Shown here: positions 26,060-36,574 of the stretch, piece after piece
Layout: every line of letters starts with the position of its first letter
Numbering within the stretch: position 1 is the stretch's first letter
DNA from: Clostridiales bacterium
GTDB lineage: Bacteria; Bacillota; Clostridia; Lachnospirales; Lachnospiraceae
Direction: 5' to 3'
NCBI GenBank assembly: GCA_015655075.1
Contig: JAATFT010000055.1
Coordinates: forward strand, 62,001 to 126,000
Length of the DNA: 64,000 bases
Translations under genes and position numbers: made by a program
The notes under the pieces: generated by a model
Seen by the model: the letters and a program-made list of their open reading frames with translations, nothing else
What the model was told of the DNA's origin: nothing
Database searches by the model: none

Positions 26060-28579
26060 TTACTGCTGCCAGGACTGTTTATGGATCAAAATCAACCGGA
26101 TTTCATGAGGCTTTAAATCGGCATAATAATTTATGCTGTTGCTGGTAACTTCAATACCTGTTTTATTCAATTTTGGCATGGAACGTCCTTTTAAGATATT
26201 AATTTCTTCTTCAGTTCTAAGCGGAAGTCCGCCCATCCGGACCCATTCATCAAAAGCACTGCCGTATTCCCGGTTTACAATCTGTTCCGTAAGGACATAG
26301 CTTCCGTTTTCTATGTGGGACAGTACGAAATCAAATTCCAGGGGAGCCGGGTTGATAAACGCATTGTAACGGTCTAAAAAAGTAACATTAAATAAAACGC
26401 CCTGGGCATATAGGGGCGAAACATGGGAGTAGTTATAAAAAATAATGGCATAATCACCTCTTTGATTGGTAGTGACAATGTAACCGTTTCCTTTTTCGAC
26501 CAGGGTATCCATTAATTTATTTAAAAAGAGGAAGGCATAATAAGCAGGTTTTTTGATGCCGTTGCAGGTAAACAGGCCTAAATCGCCGTGAAATTCCTCG
26601 TTGGATAAAGGCAGCTCTTCCATGGTATCGGATAAACACCAATTTCCAAAACTGTCCGCCTCATCGTAATTCTCCAATATATTCTTAATAATATAGGACG
26701 AACGGTAACAGGTGTCATTGAGCCAGTCCCTGTGGGAGGAAGTGGAGGCCCATTCTGTTATATAGGCAGGCAGTTTAGGGTATCCTGCAATATTTTTTTT
26801 ATAACATTCAAGGGTATGGGCCATATAATCCGCGTCATCCGATAAGATAATCCGGTCATTTTCACCGTTTTTCCCGGAGGATTCCCCTAAGGCGGCAAGG
26901 TCCCCGGCAGTTGAAGTTTTAACAGGATAGCAGTGGAGACTGTAAAAATCCGGATAACAGTTATTTGCCTTGCAGTAATCCAGGAAGCCGTAAAATTCAG
27001 ATCCGGAAAAATAAGGTGAACCATAGGAAGGACTGCCAAAGCGCAGCTGGGGATCGCATCCTTTTACACAATTTCTTGCAATGCGGTATAATTCATAGGC
27101 AATTTCATTACATTCCAAGGAAGAGGCATAGGATTTAAAAGGTATGTTCCAAAAGGAAAAAACCCATGTTCTCACTTCAGCTAAACCATAACGGTCTATT
27201 ATATGCTTTGTAAGCTGTGTTATGGTATATTCCCATTTAGCATAATTTTTAGATTCACTTAATATGACAGGATTGTAAAATATGGATGAGGAAGGAGCTT
27301 TTACAAGCAGCCTGGGCATAAAGGAAAATTCAATCAGCGGCTTTAAGCCTATGGAAAGCAAAAAATCAAGAATTTCATCTTCATAATTATAGGTAAGGTA
27401 TGGATTGCCGTTCTTATCTTCATGATACAGCATCATGGCATCATCTAAAATACCATGGAATTTTACATAACTGAAACCGATATCTTTCTGCAGGATGATT
27501 AGTTCCGCTTGAATGCGCTGCATTAATATTTCCCTGGCCCTGCCTACACCGGTAAAAACTTTAAAAGTATGGCGCAGGTTACCCTTTACGCTTGCGGCAT
27601 TCACATTGAGCAGGTTTACGAAAGGGGAAGGCGGCTTATTTTTTCCTTCTCCGTAACTCCCAGGCTCCAGATATTCACCCAATTTATTTACAAAATCATG
27701 CTGTTCAATTAATAAATGATCATTATATTTTTGTGCTTTTGCAGTTTTATCGGGACAGTTTTTCTTCTGCTCCTTCTGATACTGTTTTGGAAGCATTCCA
27801 TATTTTTTTTTAAAACAGCTGACAAAATACCTGCTGTTGGCAAAGCCGTTATCGGCTGATATTTGTTCAATTGTTAAATTGGTATTTATCAGATCATATA
27901 CGGCATGATTCATACGTATGTCTGTCAGATAATTAAAAAAGCCCACTCCCATGTTTTTTTCAAAAAAATGTGATAAATAAGAGGGGGATAGATATTCTCT
28001 TTCCGCTACGGTGCTCAGAGTTATATTTTCTGTATAGTTTTCATTTAAATACTGGATGATTTCCTTTAACCTCTTAAGGTTTTTTGACCTTTTGCCTGCT
28101 GCCTGCAATTTTGTATCAAAGCTTTTAAAATTTTTGATTAATTCATGGAGTAGTTGGTAAGCAAGGGAGATATAAAGTAAATCATTGGAATCCGTATTGC
28201 TGTAATTATTATAGATTAACTGTGCAATTATTTTTTTCAGCTCCCAATATCTGGATTTATCATGATAAATAGAAGAATTGCATTGAAAGTATGTGGTCTC
28301 ATCGAGCCATTGCTTAAAATATGTATTTTTAAGCTGAAGAACTGCAACTACGCTGCCGTTACTGTGTATTTCGTGCAGCTGGTTACTGTTAATTAAAAGA
28401 ATATCCTCTTCCAGCAGGTGAAAGGTTTCCGATTCCAATATGACATTTATGTTACCGCATAGGACCAGATAAATTTCAATACTGCTGTGCCAATGCAGGG
28501 GAGTATTGTTTAGTTTTTGAATGCTGATTTTTATAGGAATATTGTTTGCATAGTCAATAATCTCATGTTTATAATGCAT
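26060..28579 (-). CDS. AraC-family regulator fused to a GH39-like domain
   Basis: The 839-residue protein starts with a cupin-like sensor (about 1-150), then an AraC helix-turn-helix pair (about 168-270, with ITLSTVAEREYLSPSYLSHF and TIEQISADNGFANSRYFVSC), and then a GH39 beta-xylosidase-like domain to the end. In the GH39 part the usual WNEP acid/base motif reads WNIP (Ile479 in place of Glu), while the nucleophile motif ITEW (Glu609) is kept. That suggests a sugar-sensing pseudo-enzyme. Start 28579 was chosen because AAGGATGAGA precedes it; an upstream ATG at 28588 lacks spacing. It is divergent from the oligosaccharide importer at 29171, which it probably controls. Confidence 0.85.
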   Translation of the reverse strand: MHYKHEIIDYANNIPIKISIQKLNNTPLHWHSSIEIYLVLCGNINVILESETFHLLEEDILLINSNQLHEIHSNGSVVAVLQLKNTYFKQWLDETTYFQCNSSIYHDKSRYWELKKIIAQLIYNNYSNTDSNDLLYISLAYQLLHELIKNFKSFDTKLQAAGKRSKNLKRLKEIIQYLNENYTENITLSTVAEREYLSPSYLSHFFEKNMGVGFFNYLTDIRMNHAVYDLINTNLTIEQISADNGFANSRYFVSCFKKKYGMLPKQYQKEQKKNCPDKTAKAQKYNDHLLIEQHDFVNKLGEYLEPGSYGEGKNKPPSPFVNLLNVNAASVKGNLRHTFKVFTGVGRAREILMQRIQAELIILQKDIGFSYVKFHGILDDAMMLYHEDKNGNPYLTYNYEDEILDFLLSIGLKPLIEFSFMPRLLVKAPSSSIFYNPVILSESKNYAKWEYTITQLTKHIIDRYGLAEVRTWVFSFWNIPFKSYASSLECNEIAYELYRIARNCVKGCDPQLRFGSPSYGSPYFSGSEFYGFLDYCKANNCYPDFYSLHCYPVKTSTAGDLAALGESSGKNGENDRIILSDDADYMAHTLECYKKNIAGYPKLPAYITEWASTSSHRDWLNDTCYRSSYIIKNILENYDEADSFGNWCLSDTMEELPLSNEEFHGDLGLFTCNGIKKPAYYAFLFLNKLMDTLVEKGNGYIVTTNQRGDYAIIFYNYSHVSPLYAQGVLFNVTFLDRYNAFINPAPLEFDFVLSHIENGSYVLTEQIVNREYGSAFDEWVRMGGLPLRTEEEINILKGRSMPKLNKTGIEVTSNSINYYADLKPHEIRLILIHKQSWQQ

Positions 28580-29170
28580 TAATCTCATCCTTATTTTTAT
28601 AATTTTGTGTATAATTCCTATTTTCTCTAATAATTATTTTACGATTTTAAATTATAGATAAGATGCAGTAGCCGAACAGTTAATTAAAACAGCATACTAA
28701 ATACCGGGATTAATTTCCTTGTGTGGATGAAATTGAAAATTATGCTGCTTGTTTACTCTGTTATTAATTTACATTAATATAAAAAGTGAAATATTTCCAT
28801 GCTAATTTCCATATATTTTATCTGTTTTTATACATTATTTTGCTGGTTTTACAAATTGGTTCCATAAATAAAATAAAAAAGCAAAAAATAATGAATATAG
28901 GAAACTGCTCCTATAAGATAAAAAACAGTACGGGGAATTAGTTATAATGCTTATACGATATTGACAAAAATGTATATGCATATGTGATTTTAATCTCTTA
29001 TATATAGAAAAAAAATTACTAACATAGCAAAATAAGGTATAAAAATAGACAAAATATATCGAAATAAGCATGGGTTTATTCTACAAGATACATTAACATA
29101 GGTGATAGAAAGCTTTACAGACTGTAAAAATTTCTAACTTCAAATCATATTTCAATACGGGAGGTAAAAA
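28580..29170. promoter_or_regulatory. A+T-rich divergent intergenic region
   Basis: No gene is supported here; the minus-strand open frame at 28835-29071 has no ribosome site or coding character. A TTGACA on the plus strand at 28961 lacks a well-spaced -10. The region must hold the divergent promoters and the AraC regulator's operator, but I cannot place them. Confidence 0.4.
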
Positions 29171-31042
29171 ATGAAAAGAAGTAAACACCTAACGGCTATT
29201 TTATTAGTAATGATTCTTACAGTTACATCATTATTTGCCGGATGCGGGAAGAAAAATACTACGGATACATCCGCTGATGCAACAACTTCGGAGGCGACGA
29301 CCACAGAGCCCACCCAGGCGGCTACACAGACGGAAACGGCGTCTCAGGATGCGGCCGGCGTTGCGGCTTCCCTTCCCAGAGAAGAAACCCTTTATTTCGC
29401 CGGACAGCAATGGGGCGCCATTAATGACTACAATCCGTTTTCCAGTAACTCAAACAACTGGTGGATTGAACAGAATGACGACGCCAGAGTAATGGTTTAT
29501 GAAACATTATTTATGTACAATCAAAATGACGGCAAGCTATACGGCCTGCTGGCAACAGATTATGAGCAAAGCGACGACGGAGTATTTACCATTCACCTGA
29601 ATAAGGATGCTCACTGGAGCGACGGAACGACGGTTACCGCCGAGGACGTTGTTTACACCTTTGACGCCCATAAGAGACTGGAAACAAATCAAAGCTCCAT
29701 GTGGACCTACATAGATTCCGTGGAAGCCTCCGATGCTTCCACAGTGGTTATTACACCAAACAAAGAGAACTACAATCCTTTAAAGATTCTTGAAGTATTG
29801 CCAAAGCTTTATATTGTCAATAAGGCGCAGATGTCCCAACTGGAGGCGGACAACGGAAATGATAAGGATAAAATCAAAACGGCTAAGAATGAAAACCTGA
29901 TTGCCTCAGGCCCCTACAAACCCTATTATGATGATGAAACAAAGGTGGTTGTGATCAGGGACGACAATTACTGGGGCCAGGCTGATTCCATGTGGGGAAA
30001 ACTTCCCGTACCCAAATATTTGGCGCATAATATCTATATTGATAACAATGCGGGTGCGGTTGCTTTTGAACAGGGCGAAGTGGATATGTCCCAGCAGTTT
30101 ATGTCGGAAGTTTGGAAAATGTGGGAAGACGACAAGCCCGTATCCACCTATCTGGACGAATCGCCCTATTATGAATGCGTATCCCTTCCCAGCGCAATCT
30201 TTAATGTGACAAAATCGGGGCTTGACCAGGTGGCGGTAAGAAAAGCCCTTGCCATGGCTACCGACTACGAGCAGATCGCCACAACCGCCATGAGCGGATA
30301 TACTCCGTTAATGAGCGACTCGCCTCCGGCCCTGATGAATCCTACCGATACGGAACGTGCTTTAATTGACGAAGCGCAGCTGAAAGATTTACAATGGCAG
30401 GGAAAGCAGGTGGATGAAGCAAAAGCTTTATTGGACGAAGCCGGTATCAAGGATACCGACGGCGACGGATACCGTGAATACAAGGGAAAGAAAATTGAAT
30501 TTACGGTACAGTGCCCGTCCGGCTGGACCGACTGGAACTCGGCCCTTGAAATGGTCGCCGCCGCCGGTCAGGCAATCGGACTGGATGTAACAACCCTTTG
30601 GACCACCGCCGCCGAATGGACGACCAACTATCTTACCGGTAATTTTGATGTAATCATGTATACCTATGCAGGAGCCAGCATTTCTAATCCCTGGACCCGG
30701 TGCTTTCAGACAATGCACAGTACTCCTGCGAAAGATGGTGAAAATGCATCCTGGAATTATGGCCGCTACAACAATCCGGAAGCGGATAAGATTATCGATG
30801 AGATTCCAACCGTAACGGAGGAAGCTAAATTAAAAGAATTATATACAAAATTAAATAAAATTTACTTAACAGATTTACCATGTTTCGCATTAATGTACCG
30901 TCCGGGCCTGTTCCACACCGTTAACGAATCCGTATGGACCGGATTTCCTCAGGCTGACGACGGCAGTAATGTACCTCCGACCGTTCTTACCGACGGTTAT
31001 GGTATCGCAGGCTTATACAATTTAACCTTGGCAGCAAAATAG
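29171..31042 (+). CDS. Family 5 solute-binding lipoprotein, probably for oligosaccharides
   Basis: The 623-residue protein has a lipoprotein signal ending SLFAGCG (Cys25), a Thr/Ala/Gln/Glu-rich linker to about residue 70, and a family 5 domain with WSDGTTVTAEDVVYTFDAH and an aromatic-rich opening (QQWGAINDYNPFSSN). This aromatic pattern resembles Opp-like binding proteins that carry cello-, xylo- or gluco-oligosaccharides in Clostridia and Thermotoga. ATG 29171 follows GGGAGG. A divergent AraC-GH39 regulator supports a xylan- or glucan-type ligand, which is inference. A hairpin after the gene may reduce transcription into the permeases. Confidence 0.88.
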   Translation: MKRSKHLTAILLVMILTVTSLFAGCGKKNTTDTSADATTSEATTTEPTQAATQTETASQDAAGVAASLPREETLYFAGQQWGAINDYNPFSSNSNNWWIEQNDDARVMVYETLFMYNQNDGKLYGLLATDYEQSDDGVFTIHLNKDAHWSDGTTVTAEDVVYTFDAHKRLETNQSSMWTYIDSVEASDASTVVITPNKENYNPLKILEVLPKLYIVNKAQMSQLEADNGNDKDKIKTAKNENLIASGPYKPYYDDETKVVVIRDDNYWGQADSMWGKLPVPKYLAHNIYIDNNAGAVAFEQGEVDMSQQFMSEVWKMWEDDKPVSTYLDESPYYECVSLPSAIFNVTKSGLDQVAVRKALAMATDYEQIATTAMSGYTPLMSDSPPALMNPTDTERALIDEAQLKDLQWQGKQVDEAKALLDEAGIKDTDGDGYREYKGKKIEFTVQCPSGWTDWNSALEMVAAAGQAIGLDVTTLWTTAAEWTTNYLTGNFDVIMYTYAGASISNPWTRCFQTMHSTPAKDGENASWNYGRYNNPEADKIIDEIPTVTEEAKLKELYTKLNKIYLTDLPCFALMYRPGLFHTVNESVWTGFPQADDGSNVPPTVLTDGYGIAGLYNLTLAAK

Positions 31043-31110
31043 GTAACTATCCGGTTGAACAAAGGAATAGTTACAAAGATAATTTTAAGAATTGTGTAGA
31101 GAATTGCTTT

Positions 31111-31196
31111 TAGCGGTCATGAGCAAATAGCACAGCGGACCTGGAATATCCGCTTTGGCAAGAAATTACCAAGTAAATTCATGGCCGCTAATTTTT
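31111..31196 (+). terminator. Intercistronic hairpin/partial terminator after the binding-protein gene
   Basis: TAGCGGTCATGA (31111-31122) pairs with TCATGGCCGCTA (31179-31190), followed by ATTTTT. An inner AGCGGA/TCCGCT stem sits in the loop. It probably attenuates transcription into the permease genes. Confidence 0.55.
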
Positions 31197-31241
31197 ACCG
31201 TTGAACAATAGGTATAGGACCAATGAAGCGAGGTGTTAGAT

Positions 31242-32246
31242 TTGAAAGGTTATCTGAAGTATTTTTCCAATAAAACAGCATGGTACTTACTGACTTTAGT
31301 AGTTGCCGTTATTCTTAATTTCTTATTGCCCCGTCTGACACCGGGGAATCCTGTGGCAACCATTGCAAGTAAAGCGGTTGCCGGTATGACGGATGCAAAT
31401 GCCATACAAAAGGTTTACGAAGATTATACCAGAATGTTTGGGCTGGATAAATCTATGCCGGAACAATTCCTATTATATATATCCAATTTATTCAAAGGCG
31501 ATCTGGGAGTTTCTTTTTCCTATTTTCCAAGGGAAGTATCCGATCTGATTGGTTCGGCTATCGGCTGGACCGTTGCTCTCCAGCTTCCGGCAATTTTAGT
31601 CGGCTGGTTTCTGGGCAATTTATTGGGAGCTGTCGCTGCCTATATCAAGGGTCCCGTCGATAAAGTCGTTTTCCCCGTATTTTTATTTATAAGTAATGTA
31701 CCTGCTTTTGGCATGGCGATTATTATATTGTTTGTATTCGGTATCTATTTAAAATGGTTTCCCTCCAGCGGCGGATACGGCTTTGATTTAATTCCCGCGT
31801 TGAATATGAAGTTTATATTATCTGTGATCCGTCATTATCAGATGCCTTTCTGGTCCATTGTACTGACCACCATAGGCGGCCAGGCTATCGGTATGAGATC
31901 CATGTCCATATATGAATTAAATGCCGACTATGTAAAATACAGCCGTTTTTTAGGCATCAAGGATAAGGTGATTGTCAAATATGTATTTCGTAATGCCATG
32001 CTTCCTCAGATAACCGGTCTTGTACTTTCCCTTGGAACCATGGTAGGGGGAGCCTTGGTCGCCGAGATGATTTTCAGTTATCCGGGCCTTGGCACGAGAA
32101 TATTAAACGCGGTTACCGGACAGGATTTCCCGGTAATATCCGGCTGTACGTTAATTATTACCGTCGGTGTCTTGCTGGCAAATCTTATTTTGGAAATTTT
32201 GTATGGCTTGATAGATCCTAGAATTAAAACGGCACAGCAGGAGTAA
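31242..32246 (+). CDS. ABC transporter permease (OppB/DppB type, oligosaccharide group)
   Basis: The protein of about 334 residues begins [19 protein letters not shown], typical of the oligosaccharide-associated OppB group, and has about six membrane segments with PRLTPGNPV after the first helix. The coupling-helix region is near [19 protein letters not shown], and the C-terminus [10 protein letters not shown] is diagnostic. I favour TTG 31242 as start, with AGGTG six bases upstream; GTG 31233 is an alternative. It forms the channel with the following permease. Confidence 0.9.
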   Translation: MKGYLKYFSNKTAWYLLTLVVAVILNFLLPRLTPGNPVATIASKAVAGMTDANAIQKVYEDYTRMFGLDKSMPEQFLLYISNLFKGDLGVSFSYFPREVSDLIGSAIGWTVALQLPAILVGWFLGNLLGAVAAYIKGPVDKVVFPVFLFISNVPAFGMAIIILFVFGIYLKWFPSSGGYGFDLIPALNMKFILSVIRHYQMPFWSIVLTTIGGQAIGMRSMSIYELNADYVKYSRFLGIKDKVIVKYVFRNAMLPQITGLVLSLGTMVGGALVAEMIFSYPGLGTRILNAVTGQDFPVISGCTLIITVGVLLANLILEILYGLIDPRIKTAQQE

Positions 32247-32271
32247 TGGACGGAAAGGATGAGAAACAGAA

Positions 32272-33525
32272 ATGAAATATCAATTACAGTTAGTATTTAA
32301 ATCACAAAAATTTGTTACCGGATTTGTCATCTTTGCGGCAGTTTTTTTATTAATCCTGTTTTACCCCCTGCTGGTTACAAAAAATCCTCTGGAAATGACG
32401 GGAGGTTTATTTTATAAACCGGGGACCTATGTAAGTGTAACGGATGCCGTGGATACACAGTCTTATAAAATCAATAAGGATGTTGTGACCGGTAAACTGA
32501 CGAAGTCGGTAACGGCAGAAGAACAGCAGCTGATGAGGGACTGGCTATTAAATTATTGTCCCGAGGTAAAACCCGAAGAAGTAAGCGACGCAAAAAAAGC
32601 CTATGATATTATTGAATTATGGCTGCAATATTATGATAAGACCGTTGAAATGGAGGGTGCCACAAAAGCTGTAAAGAATCAATATGTAAGATTATATGAT
32701 AAAGTAGAAAATATACTGGAATCAGAAGGTTATATAGTGAGCCGGAAAAATGCCGAAACAGGAGAAATGGAAGAAGTAGCGGCAATTGAAACGAAAGAAT
32801 TTGTCAATGTGAAAGATATACCAAACAGGGTAACCTTTCCCCTTGGAACGGATAATTTCGGCAGGGATGTGCTTACCGAGCTGGTAGCGGCTACCAGGAC
32901 TTCTTTAAAGATTGGGTTGCTTGCCGGGACTGTTGCAACGGCAATCGGCCTGACTCTCGGGCTGTTGGCCGGCTATGTGGGAGGCATGATTGATAATGTC
33001 ATTACCTTTATCACCAATATGTTTACCGTAATTCCGTCTTTTATTATACTGATATTAATCGCATCCGGTTTAGGGCAGGCAGGAAGGGGAGCCATGCTGG
33101 TTGCGGTGGTCATCGGATTTACGTCGTGGCCTTGGACCTGCAGGTCCGTAAGGGCGCAGACGATTTCTTTAAGAAACAGGGATCATGTTAATCTGTCCAA
33201 GCTTTCCGGACATAGCTTACCCAGAATTGTATTAACGGATATTCTTCCCTACGTTGCCTCCTATGTAGTTATGGCCTATATTCTTCAAATAGCCTCCGGT
33301 ATTCTGTCCGAAGCTCAGTTATCCATGATAGGATTGGGACCGAGTACAAACAAGGTGGCGACATTGGGACTTATGATGAACTGGGCGATGCAGTTCCAGG
33401 CGCCGCTTTCAGGCGCATGGTGGGCATTCATACCAGTCGTTCTTTCCATAGCGATGATATCCTTTTCGCTTAACTTAATGAATACCGGCTTAGATCAGGT
33501 ATTCAACCCGCAGTTAAGAGAATAG
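32272..33525 (+). CDS. ABC transporter permease (OppC/DppC type) with large extracytoplasmic insert
   Basis: At 417 residues this is about 100 longer than a standard DppC. After the first membrane helix there is a charged, soluble stretch of roughly 140 residues (about 45-185) before the hallmark [16 protein letters not shown]. The coupling region follows at [20 protein letters not shown], and the remaining helices are normal. Such inserted domains occur in oligosaccharide-type Opp permeases and may contact the binding protein; that role is inferred. RBS GGAAAGGATGAG precedes ATG 32272. Confidence 0.9.
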   Translation: MKYQLQLVFKSQKFVTGFVIFAAVFLLILFYPLLVTKNPLEMTGGLFYKPGTYVSVTDAVDTQSYKINKDVVTGKLTKSVTAEEQQLMRDWLLNYCPEVKPEEVSDAKKAYDIIELWLQYYDKTVEMEGATKAVKNQYVRLYDKVENILESEGYIVSRKNAETGEMEEVAAIETKEFVNVKDIPNRVTFPLGTDNFGRDVLTELVAATRTSLKIGLLAGTVATAIGLTLGLLAGYVGGMIDNVITFITNMFTVIPSFIILILIASGLGQAGRGAMLVAVVIGFTSWPWTCRSVRAQTISLRNRDHVNLSKLSGHSLPRIVLTDILPYVASYVVMAYILQIASGILSEAQLSMIGLGPSTNKVATLGLMMNWAMQFQAPLSGAWWAFIPVVLSIAMISFSLNLMNTGLDQVFNPQLRE

Positions 33526-33616
33526 AAAGAAGGTTGAGAAAACAAAGTTTTTTCAGACAGAAGTTTTGTGCCTGCGTAATCCCCGGCACAAGCTTCGTGG
33601 AATGGAGGTAATATAT

Positions 33617-34618
33617 ATGGGAAAGATTATGCTGGAAGTGAATAACTTAAAAACAAAATACGTTACAAGATTTAATGAAAGCGTCTATGCCGTTGACAAC
33701 GTATCCTTAAGACTGGAAGAGGGTGAGTCCATGGGTATTGCAGGCGAATCCGGCTGCGGAAAGTCAACTTTGGCATTAAGTCTTATGGGATATTATTTTG
33801 CACCCCTTCATCACATAGAGGGAAGTATTATTGTGGAGGGGAAGGATATTACTAAGATGACACCGGATCAGGTCCGCAAAACAGTATTGGGTACGGAGAT
33901 TTCCTATATTCCCCAAGCGGCCATGAATGCGTTAAATCCCACACAGAAAATTATTCGTTTTATTGAGAATGTGATTCATGCACATGATCCCGGAATGCCT
34001 AAAAACAGGATTTATGAGATGGCAAGGGATAGATTTGAAGTCCTGAATCTGCCGGAGGAGGTGCTTGAGAAATATCCGGTTGAATTATCCGGAGGCATGA
34101 AACAGCGTACGGTTATAGCCATATCCACCATATTGTCACCCAAGGTCCTGATTGCGGATGAACCTTCCTCCGCCTTGGACGTTTCATCCCAGAAAATGGT
34201 AATTAAGATGATGCGTGAACTTATGAAAAATGGTTTTATAAAATCCATGATATTTATAACCCATGAGCTGCCGCTGCTCTACAATGTAACGGATGATATT
34301 ATGGTTATGTATGCGGGACAGATTGTAGAAAAAGGTACTGCAAAAGAAATGGTATTTGACCCCCTTCATCCGTATTCCAAGGGCCTTATGGGTTCCATTA
34401 TAGTTCCGGAAGCCGGTACGAGGGATGCTAAATTAACCGCGATACCGGGAACGCCTCCCAATCTAAAAAATCCTCCCGCCGGCTGCCGGTTTGCACAGCG
34501 CTGCAAGTATGCCCATGCAGCCTGCAAAGTACAAAGCATTGAGGAAGTCCGTCTTAAGGACGGCAGAATGTATCGGTGTATTCTTGATCAGAATGAGCTG
34601 AAGGAGGGTAAGAAATAA
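33617..34618 (+). CDS. ABC transporter ATP-binding protein (OppD type)
   Basis: This 333-residue ATPase carries Walker [10 protein letters not shown], signature LSGGMKQR, Walker [13 protein letters not shown] and ITHELPLL, and a C-terminal [14 protein letters not shown] cluster motif. ATG 33617 follows ATGGAGG; an upstream in-frame start at 33566 lies in a hairpin-rich spacer. The spacer contains GAAG-TTTTGTGCC paired with GGCACAA-GCTTC and the string shared with 17672. Its stop overlaps the start of the next ATPase by one base. Confidence 0.92.
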   Translation: MGKIMLEVNNLKTKYVTRFNESVYAVDNVSLRLEEGESMGIAGESGCGKSTLALSLMGYYFAPLHHIEGSIIVEGKDITKMTPDQVRKTVLGTEISYIPQAAMNALNPTQKIIRFIENVIHAHDPGMPKNRIYEMARDRFEVLNLPEEVLEKYPVELSGGMKQRTVIAISTILSPKVLIADEPSSALDVSSQKMVIKMMRELMKNGFIKSMIFITHELPLLYNVTDDIMVMYAGQIVEKGTAKEMVFDPLHPYSKGLMGSIIVPEAGTRDAKLTAIPGTPPNLKNPPAGCRFAQRCKYAHAACKVQSIEEVRLKDGRMYRCILDQNELKEGKK

Positions 34619-35430
34619 TGGCTAAATCCAATGAAATATTTCTTGGCGGCAAAGGTGTAACCAAAGTCTATGGCTTTGGCGATAAGAAAACAGTTGCCGT
34701 AAATAAAGTAGATTTTGAATTTCATAAAGGAGAAATTGTATCCATTGTCGGTGAAAGCGGCAGCGGAAAGACGACCCTGGCAAAAATGTTATTGGGGCTT
34801 CACAGTGTCACGGCCGGTGAAATTTACTATAACGGAGAACTTAGGGATATACGCAGCCCCCGTAAGAAAAGAGCTTATTGGAAGGGAATCCAGGCTATAT
34901 TCCAGGATCCTTTTTCTTCCTTTAATGTTTTTAACCGTATTGACACCCTTTTATTGGATTGCATTAACATGAGAGGGCAAAAAAATTTGCCTTACGATAA
35001 AAAAGTAGAATTAATGACACAAGCCTGCGGTTTTGTAAATCTGAAGTTTGCCGAATTAACCAGAAAATATCCGTTTGAATTATCCGGAGGCCAGATGCAG
35101 AGGCTGATGATAGCCAGAATCTTTCTGCTGAAGCCCCGGATACTCATAGCCGATGAACCCACCTCCATGATAGATGCCTGTTCCCGTGCAACTATTCTGG
35201 ATATGTTATTAAAACTTAGGGATGAAATTGACATGACCATTATATTTATTACCCATGATATCGGTCTTGCTTATTATGTGTCCGATTCTGTTTATATTAT
35301 GGAGCATGGAATTTTTGTAGAGAGGAATACCGCGGACGAAGTAATTCTTCATCCTAAGGCAGATTATACAAAAAGGTTGATTAAAGATGTTCCGAAGATA
35401 TATGAAGAATGGGATTTATCAACGGTTTAA
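34618..35430 (+). CDS. ABC transporter ATP-binding protein (OppF type, short)
   Basis: The 270-residue ATPase has Walker [10 protein letters not shown], signature LSGGQMQR, Walker [13 protein letters not shown] and [10 protein letters not shown]. It lacks the C-terminal Cys-rich extension of typical OppF (about 320 residues), a short form common in oligosaccharide-type importers. It overlaps the preceding gene by one base (TAATG) and completes the five-gene importer. Confidence 0.92.
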   Translation: MAKSNEIFLGGKGVTKVYGFGDKKTVAVNKVDFEFHKGEIVSIVGESGSGKTTLAKMLLGLHSVTAGEIYYNGELRDIRSPRKKRAYWKGIQAIFQDPFSSFNVFNRIDTLLLDCINMRGQKNLPYDKKVELMTQACGFVNLKFAELTRKYPFELSGGQMQRLMIARIFLLKPRILIADEPTSMIDACSRATILDMLLKLRDEIDMTIIFITHDIGLAYYVSDSVYIMEHGIFVERNTADEVILHPKADYTKRLIKDVPKIYEEWDLSTV

Positions 35431-35502
35431 CCGGTTATTAGCTGAAGGATGCCTGCATATTATAATAAAAACAGATAAAAAGCCCTTATGAAATGGTATT
35501 GG

Positions 35503-35508
35503 TATAAT
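35503..35508 (+). promoter_or_regulatory. Extended -10 promoter before the polysaccharide deacetylase
   Basis: TGGTATAAT forms an extended -10 element (TATAAT 35503-35508) with no good -35. Transcription starting near 35515 would leave the ATG at 35517 almost leaderless, which argues for a start further downstream. Confidence 0.5.
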
Positions 35509-35543
35509 ACATAAGTATGGGCGGCTGTGAGACAGGGATTAGT

Positions 35544-36455
35544 GTGAAAAATAAAAAGGGTAAAAAATATAAAATTATTCTAATTGGCATATTGTTTGTC
35601 TTAACCCTTAGATTGAGCTTTATGAATAATAAAGCAGACGGCGGGTTTACGACTTATAAGAAAGAGAATGAGACGGTTACGGCACGGAATTTCAATTCCA
35701 GTATCAGGATAATGGCTGAGATGGAAAATGAAATGGCGAAAGCAAAAGTACTTAGCGATGATCAGAAAAAAAGCTACATGGAACTTTATCCGGATATGTA
35801 TGTGGAAAGTATTAAACCGGTCATTCTTTTAGAAGAGAAAAAGGTAGCCTACCTTTCTTTTGATGACGGACCCAGTCATATTACGAGTGATATATTGAGA
35901 ACTCTGGCGGACTATGATGCAAAAGCTACTTTTTTTGTACTGGGCTGCACGATTACAAAAGAGGGGGAGGAATGCTTAAAAGCCATGGTAGAACAGGGCC
36001 ACACCATTGGAATACATACTTATTCCCACAATTATAAGAACATATATTCGTCGGTGGAGGCATTTCTGAATGATTTCTATCAGGATTATCTGTTAATTTA
36101 TGAAACAACAGGGGTAAAGGTTAATATTTTCAGATTTCCATGGGGAAGCTACAACAGCTATAATAAATATATCCGGGATGAATTAATTGCCGAAATGGAG
36201 CGCCGTGGTTTTACCTATTATGACTGGAATGTGAGCGCGGAGGATTCCGTGGGCTGTCCCACCGAATACCGGATTAAATGTAATATAATGAATGAACTGG
36301 ATAAATTTAACAATCCCATTATTCTTATGCATGATTCCGCCGTTAACCGCCTGACGGCTAAAACCCTGCCGGATATTTTAAAATCCATTATTGATAAGGG
36401 ATACGATTTTGATACCCTGGACCACAGGGAGCCATATCAGTTTGGCGGCAAATAA
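35544..36455 (+). CDS. Polysaccharide deacetylase family protein, membrane anchored
   Basis: The protein of about 303 residues has a short basic N-terminus, one hydrophobic anchor (IILIGILFVLTLRLSF), a linker, and a NodB deacetylase domain from about residue 100. The catalytic motifs are complete: SFDDGPSH, then HTYSHNY with the metal histidines, FRFPWGSYN, and ILMHDS. It should remove N-acetyl groups from peptidoglycan or another extracellular glycan at the outer membrane face of the cell. I favour GTG 35544, preceded by ACAGGGA; ATG 35517 is the longer alternative (312 residues). Confidence 0.88.
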   Translation: MKNKKGKKYKIILIGILFVLTLRLSFMNNKADGGFTTYKKENETVTARNFNSSIRIMAEMENEMAKAKVLSDDQKKSYMELYPDMYVESIKPVILLEEKKVAYLSFDDGPSHITSDILRTLADYDAKATFFVLGCTITKEGEECLKAMVEQGHTIGIHTYSHNYKNIYSSVEAFLNDFYQDYLLIYETTGVKVNIFRFPWGSYNSYNKYIRDELIAEMERRGFTYYDWNVSAEDSVGCPTEYRIKCNIMNELDKFNNPIILMHDSAVNRLTAKTLPDILKSIIDKGYDFDTLDHREPYQFGGK

Positions 36456-36467
36456 GAATGCATTCTT

Positions 36468-36506
36468 ATCACTTTCTTATTCCTGAAAGCATATACTGAA
36501 AGTGAT
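36468..36506 (+). terminator. Hairpin after the deacetylase gene
   Basis: ATCACTTTC (36468-36476) pairs with GAAAGTGAT (36498-36506), followed by ATTATTTTA. Confidence 0.55.
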
Positions 36507-36574
36507 ATTATTTTAAGGATACAGCAAGGGCTTGTCGCGTTAACGTGCTATAGCCTCTTGTAACGGGTGTAAGC

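Noticed and set aside
28961-28986. Promoter for the oligosaccharide-binding protein gene at TTGACA 28961
   Set aside because: No acceptable -10 sequence lies 16-18 bp downstream.
28835-29071. 78-codon minus-strand open frame
   Set aside because: A+T-rich, no Shine-Dalgarno site, residue content as expected of non-coding DNA.
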